From Macrotis lagotis (taxonomy: Eukaryota > Chordata > Mammalia > Peramelemorphia > Peramelidae): a stretch of DNA of 64,000 bases. Location: contig NC_133664.1 of assembly GCF_037893015.1 (NCBI RefSeq), positions 128,208,254 to 128,272,253 on the forward strand, in the 5' to 3' direction. The translations under genes and the position numbers were made by a program. Below the pieces are notes generated by a model. That model was not told the origin of the DNA. It ran no database searches and was given only the letters and a program-made list of their open reading frames with translations. Shown here in pieces: positions 1 through 10,865 of this stretch. The stretch's first letter is position 1. Each line of letters starts with the position of its first letter.

Positions 1-127
1 GCCCTGGAGTCAGGAGTACCTGGTTCAAATCCAGTCTCAGACACTTAATAATTACCTAGCTGTGTGACCTTGGGCAAGCCACTTAACCCCGTTTGCCTTG
101 CAAAAAAAAACCTAAGAAAAAAAAAAG
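1..127 (+). mobile_element. tRNA-derived SINE (WALLSI/SINE1 type), cut by window edge
   Basis: The stretch lacks the head of the SINE but has the middle and end: the 'gccctggagtcaggagtacc' block, 'gttcaaatcc' (B-box-like), 'ttgggcaagccacttaac', and an A-rich tail from about 100. It sits inside the ORF1 region of the L1-like element that continues at 128; the other copy of that element in this window has no SINE at the same place, so this SINE is a later insertion. Confidence 0.9.
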
Positions 128-175
128 AAAATAGCATGCTAAAAAAACCAGCTTAGGTCAAATGGATAAAACAGT

Positions 176-930
176 TCAAAAAGTTATTGAGGAGAAGAAT
201 GCTTTAAAAAGCAAAATTGGCCAGATAGAAAAAGAGAATAAGAAAACTCTCTGAGGAAAACAAATCCTTCAGACAAAGAATAGAACTCAGGGAGATTGAT
301 GAATTTACGAGAAACCAGGATTCATTACTTCAAAACCAAAAAAATGAAAAATTAGAAGAAAATGTGAAACATCTCATTGAAAAAACAAATGATATGGAAA
401 ACAGACTTAGAAAAGATAATTAAAAATTATTGGAATACCTGAAAGTCATGATCAGGAAAAGAGCCTTGACATCATTTTCAAAGAATTGCTACAGGAAAAT
501 TCCCCTGATATTCTAGAAGCAGAGGGCAAAATAGAAATGGGGGAGAATCCGCCGATCCCCCAGAGAAAGAGATCCCAAAAAACCAATCCCTAGGAATATT
601 ATAGGCAAACTCCAGAACTCCCAAGTCCAAGAGAAAATATTACAAGCAGCCAGAAGAACACAGTTCAAATATCATGGAGCTGCAGTCAGTATCACACAGG
701 ACTTAGCGGCAACTACATTGGAAGCTCATAGGGCTTGGAATATAATACACTGGAAGGCAAAAGAGCTTAGAATGCAACTGAGAATCAACTACCCAGCAAG
801 GCTGAATGTCCTCTTCAAGGGAAAAAGATGGACTTTCAATGAACCAGGGGAATTTCAAATGTTCCTGTTGGAATGGTCAGAGCTGAACAGAAGGTTTGAT
901 CTTCAGATACAGTACTCAGGTGAAGCATAG
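176..930 (+). pseudogene. L1-type ORF1 remnant (RNA-binding protein)
   Basis: In L1, ORF1 makes a trimeric coiled-coil RNA chaperone that coats the element's RNA. Here the reading frame is broken several times. The first part (to about 420) is a lysine/glutamate-rich coiled coil. The C-terminal part is open at 718-930 and contains 'LRINYPARL', the marsupial version of the conserved 'QPRISYPAKL' block of the L1 ORF1 C-terminal domain. The stop at 928-930 ends the frame. Dead copy. Confidence 0.8.
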
Positions 931-1437
931 AGATTGAAGGAGAAGGGGAAAATATGAGGAACTTAATGATGATGAACTGCATGCATTCTTGCATAGAAAA
1001 AATGACACTGATAATACTTATATGAACCTTCTCAGTTAATAGAACAGGTAGAGGGGGCTTTTATAGTTGAAGCACAGGAGAAAGCTGAATTTGAAGATAA
1101 AATATGGTGTAAAAAATGGAGTCAATAGAAAAAAAGGGAAATGGAATGGGAGAAAGAAAAAGGAGAGGGGGCAATAGTCCAAGATATCTCATATAATAAG
1201 TTTTTTCTTTATTACAATGAACTATTACAATGATATGGAAGGGGGGGAAGGCAAGGGGGAATGAGGGAATCTTTGCTCTCATCAGAGGTGGCTAGGAGAG
1301 GAAACAACATATATACTCAATGGGGTATAGACAACTGGAGTAACAAGGAGAGAAGGGGGATGGGGGAAGGGGGGAATGTGAGTGATGGAGGAGAGGATGG
1401 ACCATGGTGGGAGAGAGGTCAGATATAACACATTTTC

Positions 1438-1592
1438 CTTTTTTACTTCTTGCAAGGGGCTGGGATTGAATGGCCTGTCTGGGACCATAGGGCCAGGTGG
1501 ATGCTACGGCCTAAGGGGTGGTAGGAGGGCTCAGGCCTCTTGGCCCAGGACCAGGGATCTGTTTGCTGCGCCACTCAGCGACTCTACAGCAC
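1438..1592 (-). repeat. SINE-like module C inside HAL1-like copy 1
   Basis: Read on the minus strand this gives a tRNA-SINE-like head, a diverged 'ccctggccctgggcc' block and an A-rich end. The same module in the same relative place and orientation is found at 53,556-53,700 in copy 2. Confidence 0.65.
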
Positions 1593-1794
1593 AGCCAGAG
1601 TGAAAGGAGAGAGCAAAATATAGTACATGGTAGTGGAGAAATACGGAAAGGAGGGGAGTTGCAATCAGCAATGGCAACGGTGGAAAAAATATGGAAGTAA
1701 CTTTTGCGATGGACTTACCATAAAGAATAGTGATCCACATGTGATAGAGTTGTTGGTGTTAGAACAAAGACTGAAGCACATTTTTTATTATTAT

Positions 1795-1948
1795 TATTTT
1801 GGGGGGCGGGGGTACAGGGCAAATGGGGCTAGGTGGCCTGCCTAGAGCTGCATAGCAGGGTGATCTTTGTGTGTCTGAGGCCGGATTTGGACCCGGGTGC
1901 TCCTGGCTCAAGGACCAATGTTCTATCTACCACCCAGCACCCCTACTA
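1795..1948 (-). repeat. SINE-like module B inside HAL1-like copy 1
   Basis: Antisense SINE-like unit; the minus strand shows the equivalents of 'gagccaggagcacccgggt' and 'ccaaatccggcctcaga'. It matches 53,208-53,340 of copy 2 and is followed on the element's 5' side by a T-rich run. Confidence 0.7.
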
Positions 1949-1997
1949 TTATTACTATTTTATTTTAATTTGGGTCTTCTTTTTTTCTTTTTTTTTT

Positions 1998-2142
1998 GTT
2001 TTTTGCAGGGCAGTGGGGTTGGGGTGGCTTGCATGTCACACGGCTGGGTGATTGTTGGGTGTATGGGGCTGGATATGGGCTCGGGGTGCTCCTGGCTCCA
2101 GGCTGGGGCTCTGTCCATTGCGCCACCTAGCCATACCTACAA
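1998..2142 (-). repeat. SINE-like module A inside HAL1-like copy 1
   Basis: Third antisense SINE-like unit. The minus strand begins 'ggtatggctaggtggcgcaa', close to the head of the WALLSI/SINE1 family, and has the 'ggagccaggagca' block. It matches 53,036-53,175 of copy 2. Confidence 0.75.
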
Positions 2143-2322
2143 TTATTACTATTATTTTTTTTAATTTCAATTTTTTCTTTTCCCCTTTACTTTATCGCTC
2201 AAGCAAGTCTATATTTTGTGGGGGAGGGGGTATTCTGTTTACTCTTAAACAAGAATATTTTATTAATGTATAAAAAACATTATTTATACAAAAAAGAGAA
2301 TAAATAAATATTTTTTTAAAAA

Positions 2323-2736
2323 GGCAAAGCGGCTGTCCCCAAGACTTGGTTGGTTAAGAGGGCTTAGGATCAAATCAGATCATCATTGATGTAATTTAGT
2401 GGTCTCAGGTCATGTTGATTTGGTAATTTGTCTATCAAAAAGAGACAGAGTTACTATAATAGGGAAGAAAGTACAGAAAGTGGAAGCAGGACAAAGGATT
2501 TTGGTTCTAATTAGGTCTGAATATCAGAATAAGGGAGGAAAGAGGTAGCATTTTCTGTCAATAGGGAAAGAACCAATTTCATTACAGCCTTCAGGGTCTA
2601 TGCTGACCAAGTAAACTGGAGTCAACTTTTATATGACTCTAGAAATAAGGTAGCGGAAAAAGAAGGAGAGAATTCTATACTATTATCTAATTAAAATAAT
2701 CTTCTTTAAAGGAAACATTAGAACCCTGATTGAAGA
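2323..2736. other. Unassigned DNA
   Basis: I see no gene, repeat family or motif that I can name here. Confidence 0.5.
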
Positions 2737-2737
2737 G

Positions 2738-2766
<29 letters not shown>
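2737..2766 (+). repeat. (AAT)n microsatellite
   Basis: About ten uninterrupted AAT units directly before a MIR copy. Confidence 0.95.
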
Positions 2767-2769
<3 letters not shown>

Positions 2770-3005
2770 TTAACATTTGAATTGCACTATCTACATGCTA
2801 GATACAATCCTAAGCACTTGACATATTATCTCATTTGATCCGTACAACAATCCTGGCAGGGTAAGGTTTTATTATTATTCCCATTTTACGGATGAGGAAA
2901 CTGAGCAAAACAGAGGTTAAATTACTTGTCCATGATCACAGTTAGTTGGTGTTTGAGGCCAAATTTTAACCCAGGCCTGAACTCCAAACTTGATTCTCTA
3001 TCCAC
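2767..3005 (+). repeat. MIR
   Basis: Contains the MIR core and tail signatures in order: 'atcctaagcacttgacat', 'tatctcatttgatcc', 'cccattttacggatgaggaa', 'aattacttgtccatgatcac', and a diverged B-box side ending 'ctctatccactg'. Confidence 0.85.
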
Positions 3006-3060
3006 TGTGAAAATATTTATAGCAAAATGGAATTAAGATTAAAGTAAACTAAAATTAAGA

Positions 3061-3268
3061 TGGCAGCTAGGTGATACAGTGGATAGAGTTCTGTGCATAG
3101 AGTCAAGAAGATCTTTACGAATTCAAATCACTTCATGAGTTAATCATGTAATCCTGTTTGCCTCATCTCAAAAATGAACTGAAGAAGGCAATGGCAGCCC
3201 ACTTTAGTAACTTTGCCAAAAGAACTACAAAAGGGGTTATAAAGAGTCAGACATGACTGAAAATAAAA
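3061..3268 (+). repeat. CORE-SINE Mar1
   Basis: Head 'ggcagctaggtgatacagtg', core with 'gaaggcaatggcagcccact' and the RTE-like end 'aaagagtcagacatgactga' typical of the marsupial Mar1 family. Confidence 0.85.
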
Positions 3269-4323
3269 GGTAAATGTTTATTCCCTTACCATTTGTCACT
3301 AATCTTGAAAGAATAAAGAGAGGGGAGTTTGAAAAAAAATAAATTAAGAGGAGTAATGGTGCCTATCAAGAAATGTCAAAACAAAAGATACCAATAAAAA
3401 CATTAAAAAAAATAAATGTGTCAAAATTCTTTCTTCCCACCATACTCCCTTCCTAAGGGGAGGCAGGGTGGGACTGGGAGGGAATACTGTTTTAACATTA
3501 GAACAGGTGGGAAATAATTTCAAAATATTACTGACTAGAAAATTGGAATGGATGAAGGAAAATTAATTTGAGGGCCCATCTGTTTACAGTTTTTACTACT
3601 ATATAACAGACTTTTAGTCAACCTGTATCCTATCCATGTACACAGTAGACATATTTCCAATTAATCGATGAAGAACAGAGAGGCAGGTAGTGAAAGAAGT
3701 TGACAGAAAACTGCTCTTCAAGGAGTTTGCAGCCCAGATGAGAAGAAAAAAACAGATTCAATAAAGTCACTAAGGGAAGTATAGCACTCTTACATTTCAA
3801 GATAACACTTTAAGAATTAAGCTGCCTAGAGAGTCAATGTGCTAGAGAAATTGTTAAGAGTCTACAAAGCAGAGAAATCCTTAGTGTATTCTAATTAACT
3901 CACAGCAGGTGATAAATTAGTTTGATAAAGAACAGTGTTAAAAAAAAAAAAAAGCCTGCAGAATACCTTTACAAAGAACAGTAATATTTTCAGGGAAATT
4001 CTCAGAAAAAAAGGAAAGGAATTTTTTTTAAATCAATTTGTAGGCAAAAAAAGCAATGAAAAGAATTTTTAAATGCCTGAATAAATTAGCAAAACTCATA
4101 ATCACTGTAAGCAACTATTCAAATGTATTAGAAGAATAATCTAAAGAAAATGGGACTGCTATAAATGAAGTTACTTGGTTAAAGAATAGCAGAAATGATT
4201 AACTCTTCTCTGAATTGTCTTTTAACAAGAAAATTAAAAAGAAATCGAGCAATTAGGAAGAATAATGACTTTACAAATGACTATTGACAAAAAATAAAAA
4301 AATAAGAGAATATTTTAAAAGTA
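3269..4323. other. AT-rich unassigned DNA
   Basis: No gene or family I recognise. A phrase at 3710-3740 ('cttcaaggagtttgcagccc') resembles a common mammalian old-repeat tail; not enough to name it. Confidence 0.5.
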
Positions 4324-4334
4324 AACCAGTGAGG

Positions 4335-4486
4335 GGCAGCTAGGTGGCACAGTGAATAGAGCACAGGACCTGGAGTCAGGAGGACCTGAGCTCAAATCCA
4401 ACTTCAAACCTTGGGCAAGTCACTTAATCCCATTGCCTTGCAAAAACGGGGGGGGGGGGGGCGGGGGGGGCGGGGGGGGGAGAATT
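4335..4486 (+). mobile_element. WALLSI/SINE1-type SINE with poly-G tract in place of its tail
   Basis: Complete head ('ggcagctaggtggcacagtg') and end ('cattgccttgcaaaaac'), with a small internal deletion of the 'acacttaataattacctagc' part. The normal A-rich tail is replaced by 4448-4480, almost pure G with two C. An 11-bp target duplication (aaccagtgagg) lies at 4324-4334 and 4487-4497, so the G run is inside the inserted unit. Confidence 0.9.
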
Positions 4487-4744
4487 AACCAGTGAGGAAG
4501 ATGGCTAACTTGAATCCAGGGATATGGATGAGATTTTCAATATTGAAACTTATAATTTTTCAAAACAAATGTGCATCAGTGAATTGTTAAGAAACTTTGT
4601 TACTAATTGCTGGATCATTCCAAAACTCAACAAGCACTTAAGATCCTGTTATGTGCCAGTCACTGTGAAGTATCTTACCAAGTATTTTTTAGCAATATTT
4701 GACCATGTATAATGGTCATGGAATGTATAATATATGTATAATAT

Positions 4745-4900
4745 TGTATAACATTGCAGAGGCAGCCTGGCATAATGGACAGAGAAATGGTCTGGGGATC
4801 AGGAGAACCTGGATTTGAGTATGACTTCTGTTATAACCTTGACCAAGTTATTTAAATTCTCCTTGCCCCAGGCAACAACTCAAAAGAAACTCAAAAAATG
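4745..4900 (+). repeat. Old tRNA-derived SINE (MIR/CORE-SINE group)
   Basis: 'ggcagcctggcataatggac', 'aggagaacctggatttgag' and 'aaccttgaccaagttattta' keep the order of the SINE head and core, well diverged. Confidence 0.65.
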
Positions 4901-4989
4901 AGTACTATAACTGGTTGTGAATCTACAAGCATTCTCTGAGGTTTACTCAGAATGGGTTGTTAGATAGAATATGATAAAATGTCATAGGA

Positions 4990-5080
4990 CTATAGAATTT
5001 CAAAACTTTAAGGAACTTGATAGAACATCCGGTCCAGTCCCCTCCTTTGATAAAGAAACTGGTAGCTAAAGAGGTAAAGT
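4990..5080 (+). repeat. Short MIR-like core fragment
   Basis: 'catccggtccagtcccctcc' followed by 'gataaagaaactggtagcta' matches the frequent '...tccaaccccctcattttacagatgaggaaactgag' type core, diverged. Confidence 0.45.
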
Positions 5081-5081
5081 G

Positions 5082-5083
<2 letters not shown>

Positions 5084-5140
<57 letters not shown>

Positions 5141-5177
5141 ATACATACATACATACATACATATATACATACATACA
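5084..5177 (+). repeat. (CA)n(TA)n(CATA)n compound microsatellite
   Basis: (CA)n to about 5128, (TA)n to about 5140, then CATA units to 5177. It lies exactly at the 3' end of the antisense Mar1 SINE, so it is the expanded tail of that SINE. Confidence 0.95.
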
Positions 5178-5387
5178 ATCTAGCCCCATTTGGAGTTTTT
5201 GTGGCAAAGATGCTAGAGTGGTTTGCCATTTCCTTTTCCAGTTCATTTTATAGATAAGGAAACTGAGGCAAGAAGGGTTATATCACTTACCAAGGGTCAC
5301 ACAGCTAGTAAATATTTGTGGTCAGATTTGAATTCAGGGTTTCCTGACTCCAGATCCAGTGTTCTATCCACTGTATCACTTAGCTGA
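5178..5387 (-). repeat. CORE-SINE Mar1, antisense
   Basis: Plus strand reads 'ccccatttggagtttttgtg', 'agagtggtttgccatttcct', 'cattttatagataaggaaac', 'ggtcacacagctagta' and 'tctatccactgtatcactta', i.e. Mar1 in reverse. Confidence 0.85.
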
Positions 5388-5830
5388 TGGTTCACATACA
5401 TATTTATAAAGAGACTCTTAGCTCTCTATATACATTCATTGCACTTCCTTGAGTTGGGTCTTAAAAATAATAATTAGTTTAAATATGTGATAACTTTCAG
5501 AGTTTGTCCTAATAAGGGACAAACATTAACCTCCAGAAATTGGCTTCAGGAAAGAGTAAAACAGAATTAAGTTAACATACAAATTTATTTTTTTCTAAAT
5601 TTACTTAATTATGAGGTCTTCATGGGGAAAGGGTAACCCAACTAGAAAACCAGACCCCCCAAAAAATACAATTTTGAAAAGGGTTTTTTAAATACAATTT
5701 CACTATCAGAAGGTGGGATCTGAATAACTACCTTTGACTTGTCCATCAAGGAAGTTGGAAGGGGGCAATTTAGTATTGAGCAGGGGCAGCTCAGGATGGA
5801 ACAGAGAAGCTGGGTATCAGACTTTCCATT
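5388..5830. other. Unassigned DNA
   Basis: AT-rich; no gene or repeat that I can name. Confidence 0.5.
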
Positions 5831-5844
5831 AAAAGTCATGCCTT

Positions 5845-6041
5845 GGAGCAGTTAGGTGGCACAGTGGATAAAGCACCAGACCTGGAGTTAGGAGTACTTG
5901 GGTTCAAATCCAGTCTCAGACACTTAATAATTACGTAGCTGTGTGGCCTTGGGCAAGCCACTTAAGCCCATTTGCCTTGCAAAAACCTAAATAAATAAAT
6001 AAATAAATAAATAAAATTAAAAAATAAAAAAAAAATAAAAT
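5845..6041 (+). mobile_element. WALLSI/SINE1-type SINE with (AAAT)n tail
   Basis: Near full length: 'gcagttaggtggcacagtgg' through 'tttgccttgcaaaaacctaa', then an (AAAT)n and A-rich tail. Imperfect 14-bp target duplication (13/14) at 5831-5844 and 6042-6055. Confidence 0.92.
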
Positions 6042-6055
6042 AAAAGGCATGCCTT

Positions 6056-6776
6056 ATCAGTTAAGCTAAAAACCTCCACAAAGCAAAGTGAATCTTCTCC
6101 CTTCAGGATATCACCACACACAGTGACCCTTGATACAGTGGAATTTGTTTTTAGGAATCAGCAAGACATACATTTATGTATAATCTAATGGTTCTCTATA
6201 AATATACATAATATGCACACATAGGCTATTAGTTTTTTCTGATACATATATAGCTATACATTAATATATTTATACATAGGTTATTTGTTCTCTCTATACA
6301 TTAATTCATACATACATATTTATACATAGATCATTATATATTTACACATAGGCTATTAGCTCTCTTTCTCTCTATAAATACACACACACATATATTCTAT
6401 ATATTCTCATGCATATATGGACTTATGTATGATTAAACATTCAAGAAGAGATTCCTGAAGATAGAAAATGAACAATTAAGAATTACAAAGTGTTAAGTCA
6501 AAATTTTTTAAACCTCCTTAAAATTTAAAATTATTGATAAATAAGCAAAGATCAATAAAACTAAGAGTTTAGAATCATAAAGGTACTATATAGATTAAAA
6601 AAACTTAAAATCTTAAGTATTCTCTATCATCTTGTGAAATAGATAATGGCAGTTATTTTGAAAAACAATAATATTTTCAATAAGTTTTAACAATGAAACA
6701 TAAGGGATAGAATCCCAAATAGAACCACATCTGAACTACTTCTATTATAATTTTTTAAATGAGGAAAGAGGAAAAG

Positions 6777-6810
<34 letters not shown>

Positions 6811-7100
6811 GTGATAGCAATGTATAAAAGCTGTGACCTTTTGATAGTTTTTCCATCTCTGCACAAAATGCTTTGTTATTTTTCATTTATGTCATTGAAA
6901 TTGATCCATATGATATTCTACTTCTGCTCTCAACTTTGCATAATTTCAGACAGGTATATTCATCTTTCTTTATATTTTTTGATTTAATACTTTAAATTAT
7001 TATATTTCATTAATGTGGGTACTCCTTCATTAATGCAAAATACATTCTCTGAACTTTGACAAAGGTTCTTCAAAAGCTCCTTGGGAAAAAAACTCCTTGG
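6056..7100. other. AT-rich unassigned DNA with (TA)n-like patches
   Basis: Holds TACATA/TATATA-rich stretches at about 6170-6420 and an (AT)n run at 6777-6813. No coding or recognisable repeat signal otherwise. Confidence 0.6.
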
Positions 7101-7103
7101 AAG

Positions 7104-7300
7104 GAGACAGCATGGTATGATAGAATGAGCTCCAGCTTTGGAATTAAAGGTTGTGGGTTCAAATCCTAACTCTGATGCTTGCTACTGATATAACTTTCAG
7201 CAAACCATTTCTTATATTAATTAAGATTCAATTTCCTTAACTATAAATTGAGGAGATTGAAATAATGGTGCATCTAACTGATCTTAACTTTGTTCCTTAT
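7104..7300 (+). repeat. Old tRNA-derived SINE (MIR/CORE-SINE group)
   Basis: 'ggagacagcatggtatgata', 'gtgggttcaaatcctaactc' (B-box-like) and 'caatttccttaactataaat' follow the order of a MIR-like SINE. Confidence 0.7.
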
Positions 7301-8550
7301 CCATGTTATTCCATGGCATGTCTCTGTACATTTGCAATGGCTCCATAATAAAAAGAGCCACCACAGTAAGACCTTAATTATATTTTTTTATTTTACCATT
7401 CTTTTATAGCACATTGTATTCCATTACATTCCATAGCTACCTATTCCTTAAATTATTAAACCTTTCCAACCATAGGTTGTCATGTAAATTACTGTCAGGT
7501 TTTTGTTATTTGATAGAGTACAGACTTTATAGAAGGAGAATTTTAAAGATTATCTAGTCCCCTGAGATAAGTTACAAAATAATATTTGCCAAAGATCACA
7601 TGGGTAGTAAATGGGAAAAGAAGACAGACGTTAATCTAGCTGCTAGGTATTTATATACATGTGTATATATCTTTATTCTTATAACATATATAGATTTATA
7701 ACTGTTATAAAGAGATGTAAATATATTCCCTTAGTAACTGTTTGTATGTTTAATATATTTTCATAGTTCCTTTTCCTTCTAATAACATCATGAGGTCAAT
7801 GAGTATAATTTTTATAAATTTCAGTAATGATATCAAATTGTTCCCAAAAGCTAGAACCAACAATACAATGGAGGGTCTTTCTCTATACTGATTGTTAACA
7901 ATGAGTTTTTATTATTTTTTAGCTATTTTTTTCCAGTTTGATGGGTGTGAATTAGTATCTTGAAACTGTCTTTAACTTGCATGTATTTATTTATTAAGAA
8001 ACCCAAACAAAATTTCAAGTACTTGTTTGTGTGAAAGCTTATTTATAATCTCATTTTTAGTCTTTAAAAAAAAAGATTTTTCATTTTTAAAAGGAACTCT
8101 TTAAAAGAAGGTTCAAAAGCCTTTTTTTTTTTAAAAAAATGAAGACTATTAAGAAATAATATTTTCCTCTACAGCTCTTTCTAGATTTCCTGGAAAAACT
8201 CCTCCTCACCAATCTGAGGTGACACATGCATGATTGCCTTCTCCATTGAGAAAGGATTAAAATGTAGATGGAAATTAGGAAGTTCTTCTGTTTAATTGCA
8301 GGAATGAAGGGAGTAGCCTAGGAAGAATGAGAGTGTGACTTCATTGCTCAATTCTAGAATGATAACTCAAGCTTGTTAACTCAAGATCTTTTTTTGTGGT
8401 TGATAATGATATCTATAAAAATATTGTTAATCATCCTTTCCTTATAGAAGAGTTTTAATGACATCACAGGGTAATGTCTTTCCTTGTGCATGAATTAGAT
8501 TAAAGAGACTAAAGTCATTAGTCTCTTCCAGAATCATCAAAGTCTAGTGG
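7301..8550. other. AT-rich unassigned DNA
   Basis: A diverged MIR-like core may lie at 7515-7640 ('gattatctagtcccctgaga', 'gccaaagatcacatgggta'). The 8160-8350 part has moderate complexity but I do not recognise it. Confidence 0.5.
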
Positions 8551-8554
8551 CAAG

Positions 8555-8940
8555 ATAAAAATTCAAGATGACCAGTTGATGGTTTAGAATGCAGTGGGTG
8601 AATTGTCATCTTCACTGTCTGAACAAGCTGAGTACACTACACACCTGCTTTGGCCACCTTCATGACTATTGAAACAAATTATTTTCATCAACTTGTTCCA
8701 CCAAAGAAAGTCTTCACATGCTTGGAGTAGACATCCCCCTATCTCAGTGATAGATCTGAGGCCCCCCAACATGGTTTAGCCTCTCTGCCAAGACATTTTT
8801 ACCAAGGTGTGGCTGCTGCTCATGCCACAGCTTCTTAAAGAACAGGTGCAAGTTGGGAGAAAGGTGGACAACAAAGATGGATGCACAGCCTTGAAAAGAG
8901 ATAGGCCTTCCTGAATCCCCCGTACCTGAAATTTCCATGA
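8555..8940 (+). repeat. Unnamed marsupial interspersed repeat
   Basis: Balanced-composition block with 'gatagatctgaggcccccca', 'cctctctgccaagacat' and 'gtggctgctgctcatgccac'. It looks like a dispersed marsupial repeat rather than a gene: small reading frames on the minus strand have no recognisable domain. The family name and orientation are not certain. Confidence 0.4.
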
Positions 8941-9830
8941 GACCAAATAAGTCTGAATCTCTCTCTCTCTCTTGCTACTTCCCACCTCCTAACTGAAAGA
9001 CATTAATATGCAAAATAAGAAACATTTGAAGGGGGCCAATAAGGTTTGCTTAACTGTGCTTACATAGTTATTACAAATTTCTATTTTATTTGAAAAATTA
9101 CTTAGACAACTGACAAAACTAGTTATGTTAGTTCATAGGAGGAATATGTAGTTAAAGGTTTTTTCCTGTTTCTATACTGCCATCAGATTTCCTCTACATT
9201 TTTATTAGCAAAGCTTTCTTTCCCTAATATTCTCTAATCTTGTGTTTGTCAAACATTTTGCTATTTCTATTTACAGATTCTATTTACAGATTCCAAAAGT
9301 CTGTTCCAATGAACCATTTTTTCTATTTTTTTAAATCATAAACCAAGTTCATTATTTTGTAGAGTGTTTTACAAGCTGCCAGGATTCTATTTTTTCAGTA
9401 ATTTCTCTTGATATTCATGTTCTTTCTCCACATGTATTTTATTATAATTGATTATATAAAATCATGTTCACTTCACAATGGTCTTGTGCACCAAGAGATT
9501 AAATTTGGCAAAGACCAGACTGGCAGTTAATGGCAGAGTCAGAAGTAACGCACATAATCTTGTTCAAGTTCTCTTTCTACTATGCCATGTTACTTCAGGA
9601 ACTTCCTGTCAGAAAAAAGTCACAGTATTCTAGAATTAGTGCTAGAAGTGCTAGAAGAAATCCTAGTTCCACTTGCTAATTTTGCAGATGAATACATTTA
9701 GTTCCCAAGGGATGAAGTAACTTTCTAAACCATATACTAGTAGTAAATGGTCCAGCTTGGATTTGAACTCAAGTTGCATGATTCGAAATGTACTACATTG
9801 TCTCTTTATGAATTTATCTGGTAAGCACAT
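8941..9830. other. AT-rich unassigned DNA
   Basis: No gene or clear repeat, apart from weak MIR-like wording near 9660-9780. Confidence 0.5.
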
Positions 9831-9848
9831 TAAGAGTAATTGGACAGG

Positions 9849-10005
9849 GCGGCTAGATGGCACAGTGAATAGAGCACTGGCCCTGGAGTCAGGAGTGCCT
9901 GAGTTCAAATCCGGCCTCAGACACTTGATAATTACCTAGCTGCGTGGCCTTGGGAAAGCCACTTAACCCCATTGCCTTGCAAAAAAAAAAAAATCTAAAA
10001 AAAAA
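9849..10005 (+). mobile_element. WALLSI/SINE1-type SINE, first of a side-by-side pair
   Basis: Full length from 'gcggctagatggcacagtga' to 'cattgccttgcaaaaa' with an A-rich tail. Target-like site copies flank it at 9832-9846 and 10006-10020 (14 of 15 bases identical). Confidence 0.93.
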
Positions 10006-10022
10006 AAGAGTAATGGGACAAG

Positions 10023-10165
10023 GGGCAACTATGTGACACAGTGGATAGAGTACCAGCCTGGATTCAGGAGGACCTGAGTTCAAATGCAGTCTTAGACACT
10101 TAATATTTATCTAGTTGTGCAACCTTGGGCAAGTCACTTAACCCATTGCCTTGCCAAAAAAAAAA
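10023..10165 (+). mobile_element. WALLSI/SINE1-type SINE, second of a side-by-side pair
   Basis: More diverged SINE, same orientation as its neighbour, ending in 'cattgccttgccaaaaaa'. A third, weaker copy of the target site is at 10166-10180. Confidence 0.9.
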
Positions 10166-10180
10166 AAGATAATGGGATGA

Positions 10181-10559
10181 GGCAATAGGGACATGAATCA
10201 ATATCTGTCCACTCATAGTTATTACAAATAATTTTTCAACTTGAGGTCTTCATTCACAAGAATAGACCTTTCAGGTCATTATATTGCTTTTGTTTTAGTG
10301 ATAAAAAAAATGAAGCAAGGAAGATAGGCAAAATAATTTCTACAAGTCATTCAGGACTTCAAAGACAAAAGAAATCTATTACGTTTAATTGAACAAATAT
10401 TTATTCAGCACACTGTTATTTGCAAGACATTGGGTCATATGAGATGCAGTTTTCATCAAAAAATGAGCTTGCTATCAAATAAGGAGAGCAGAAGGCATAT
10501 AAATCAAAAAGCATGATATAAAGGGAAATGACATTTTCTCTGGTTTGTTTGCCCTGTTT
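10181..10559. other. Mostly unassigned DNA
   Basis: 10,390-10,500 has the wording of a common old mammalian repeat ('caaatatttattcagcacac' then a 'gagcttgctatcaaataagg' segment). Nothing else is recognisable. Confidence 0.45.
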
Positions 10560-10865
10560 AGGATCCCCACCCTCATCTTGACCTTCTGGCTTGTCTGTCT
10601 TCCTTTAAGTACAGCTAAAAATTCTACCTTTCATAGGAAACCTTTCCAAAACCCTCCTGATTCTAATACCTTCCCTTTGTTAATCAGTTTCTTTTTATCT
10701 TGCTTTTAGCTTTTTCATACATATTTGTCTACATGTTGCCTGTCCCATTAGAGTGTGAGCTTCTTGATGAGAGGGACTATTTTTGCTTTTCTTTGTATTC
10801 CCTCCCCCAGCACTTAACTGGCAGATAGGATACTATTAATAAATGAATATTGATTGACTGAATTC
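10560..10865 (+). repeat. L2 3' end
   Basis: 'cccattagagtgtgagcttc', 'ttgtattccctcccccagca' and the terminal 'ttaataaatgaatattgatt' are the L2 3' UTR and its tail in the plus direction. Confidence 0.8.

Larger units (their letters stand above)
128..2322 (+). mobile_element. HAL1-like (ORF1-only L1) element, copy 1
   Basis: This plus-strand copy matches the minus-strand element at 52,810-56,038 along its length: coiled-coil part of ORF1, RNA-binding part of ORF1, a purine-rich segment, three antisense SINE-like modules and the same 3' end (Rich in T then 'gagaataaataaatatt' and A's near 2322). No ORF2 is present between ORF1 and the 3' end, as in eutherian HAL1 elements. The 5' part lies before the SINE at 1-127 and probably extends beyond the window. 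Many stop codons and indels show that the copy is old. Confidence 0.8.

Noticed and set aside
9849..10165. Tandem repeats as a CRISPR-like or satellite array
   Set aside because: They are two complete SINEs with A tails and target-site copies.
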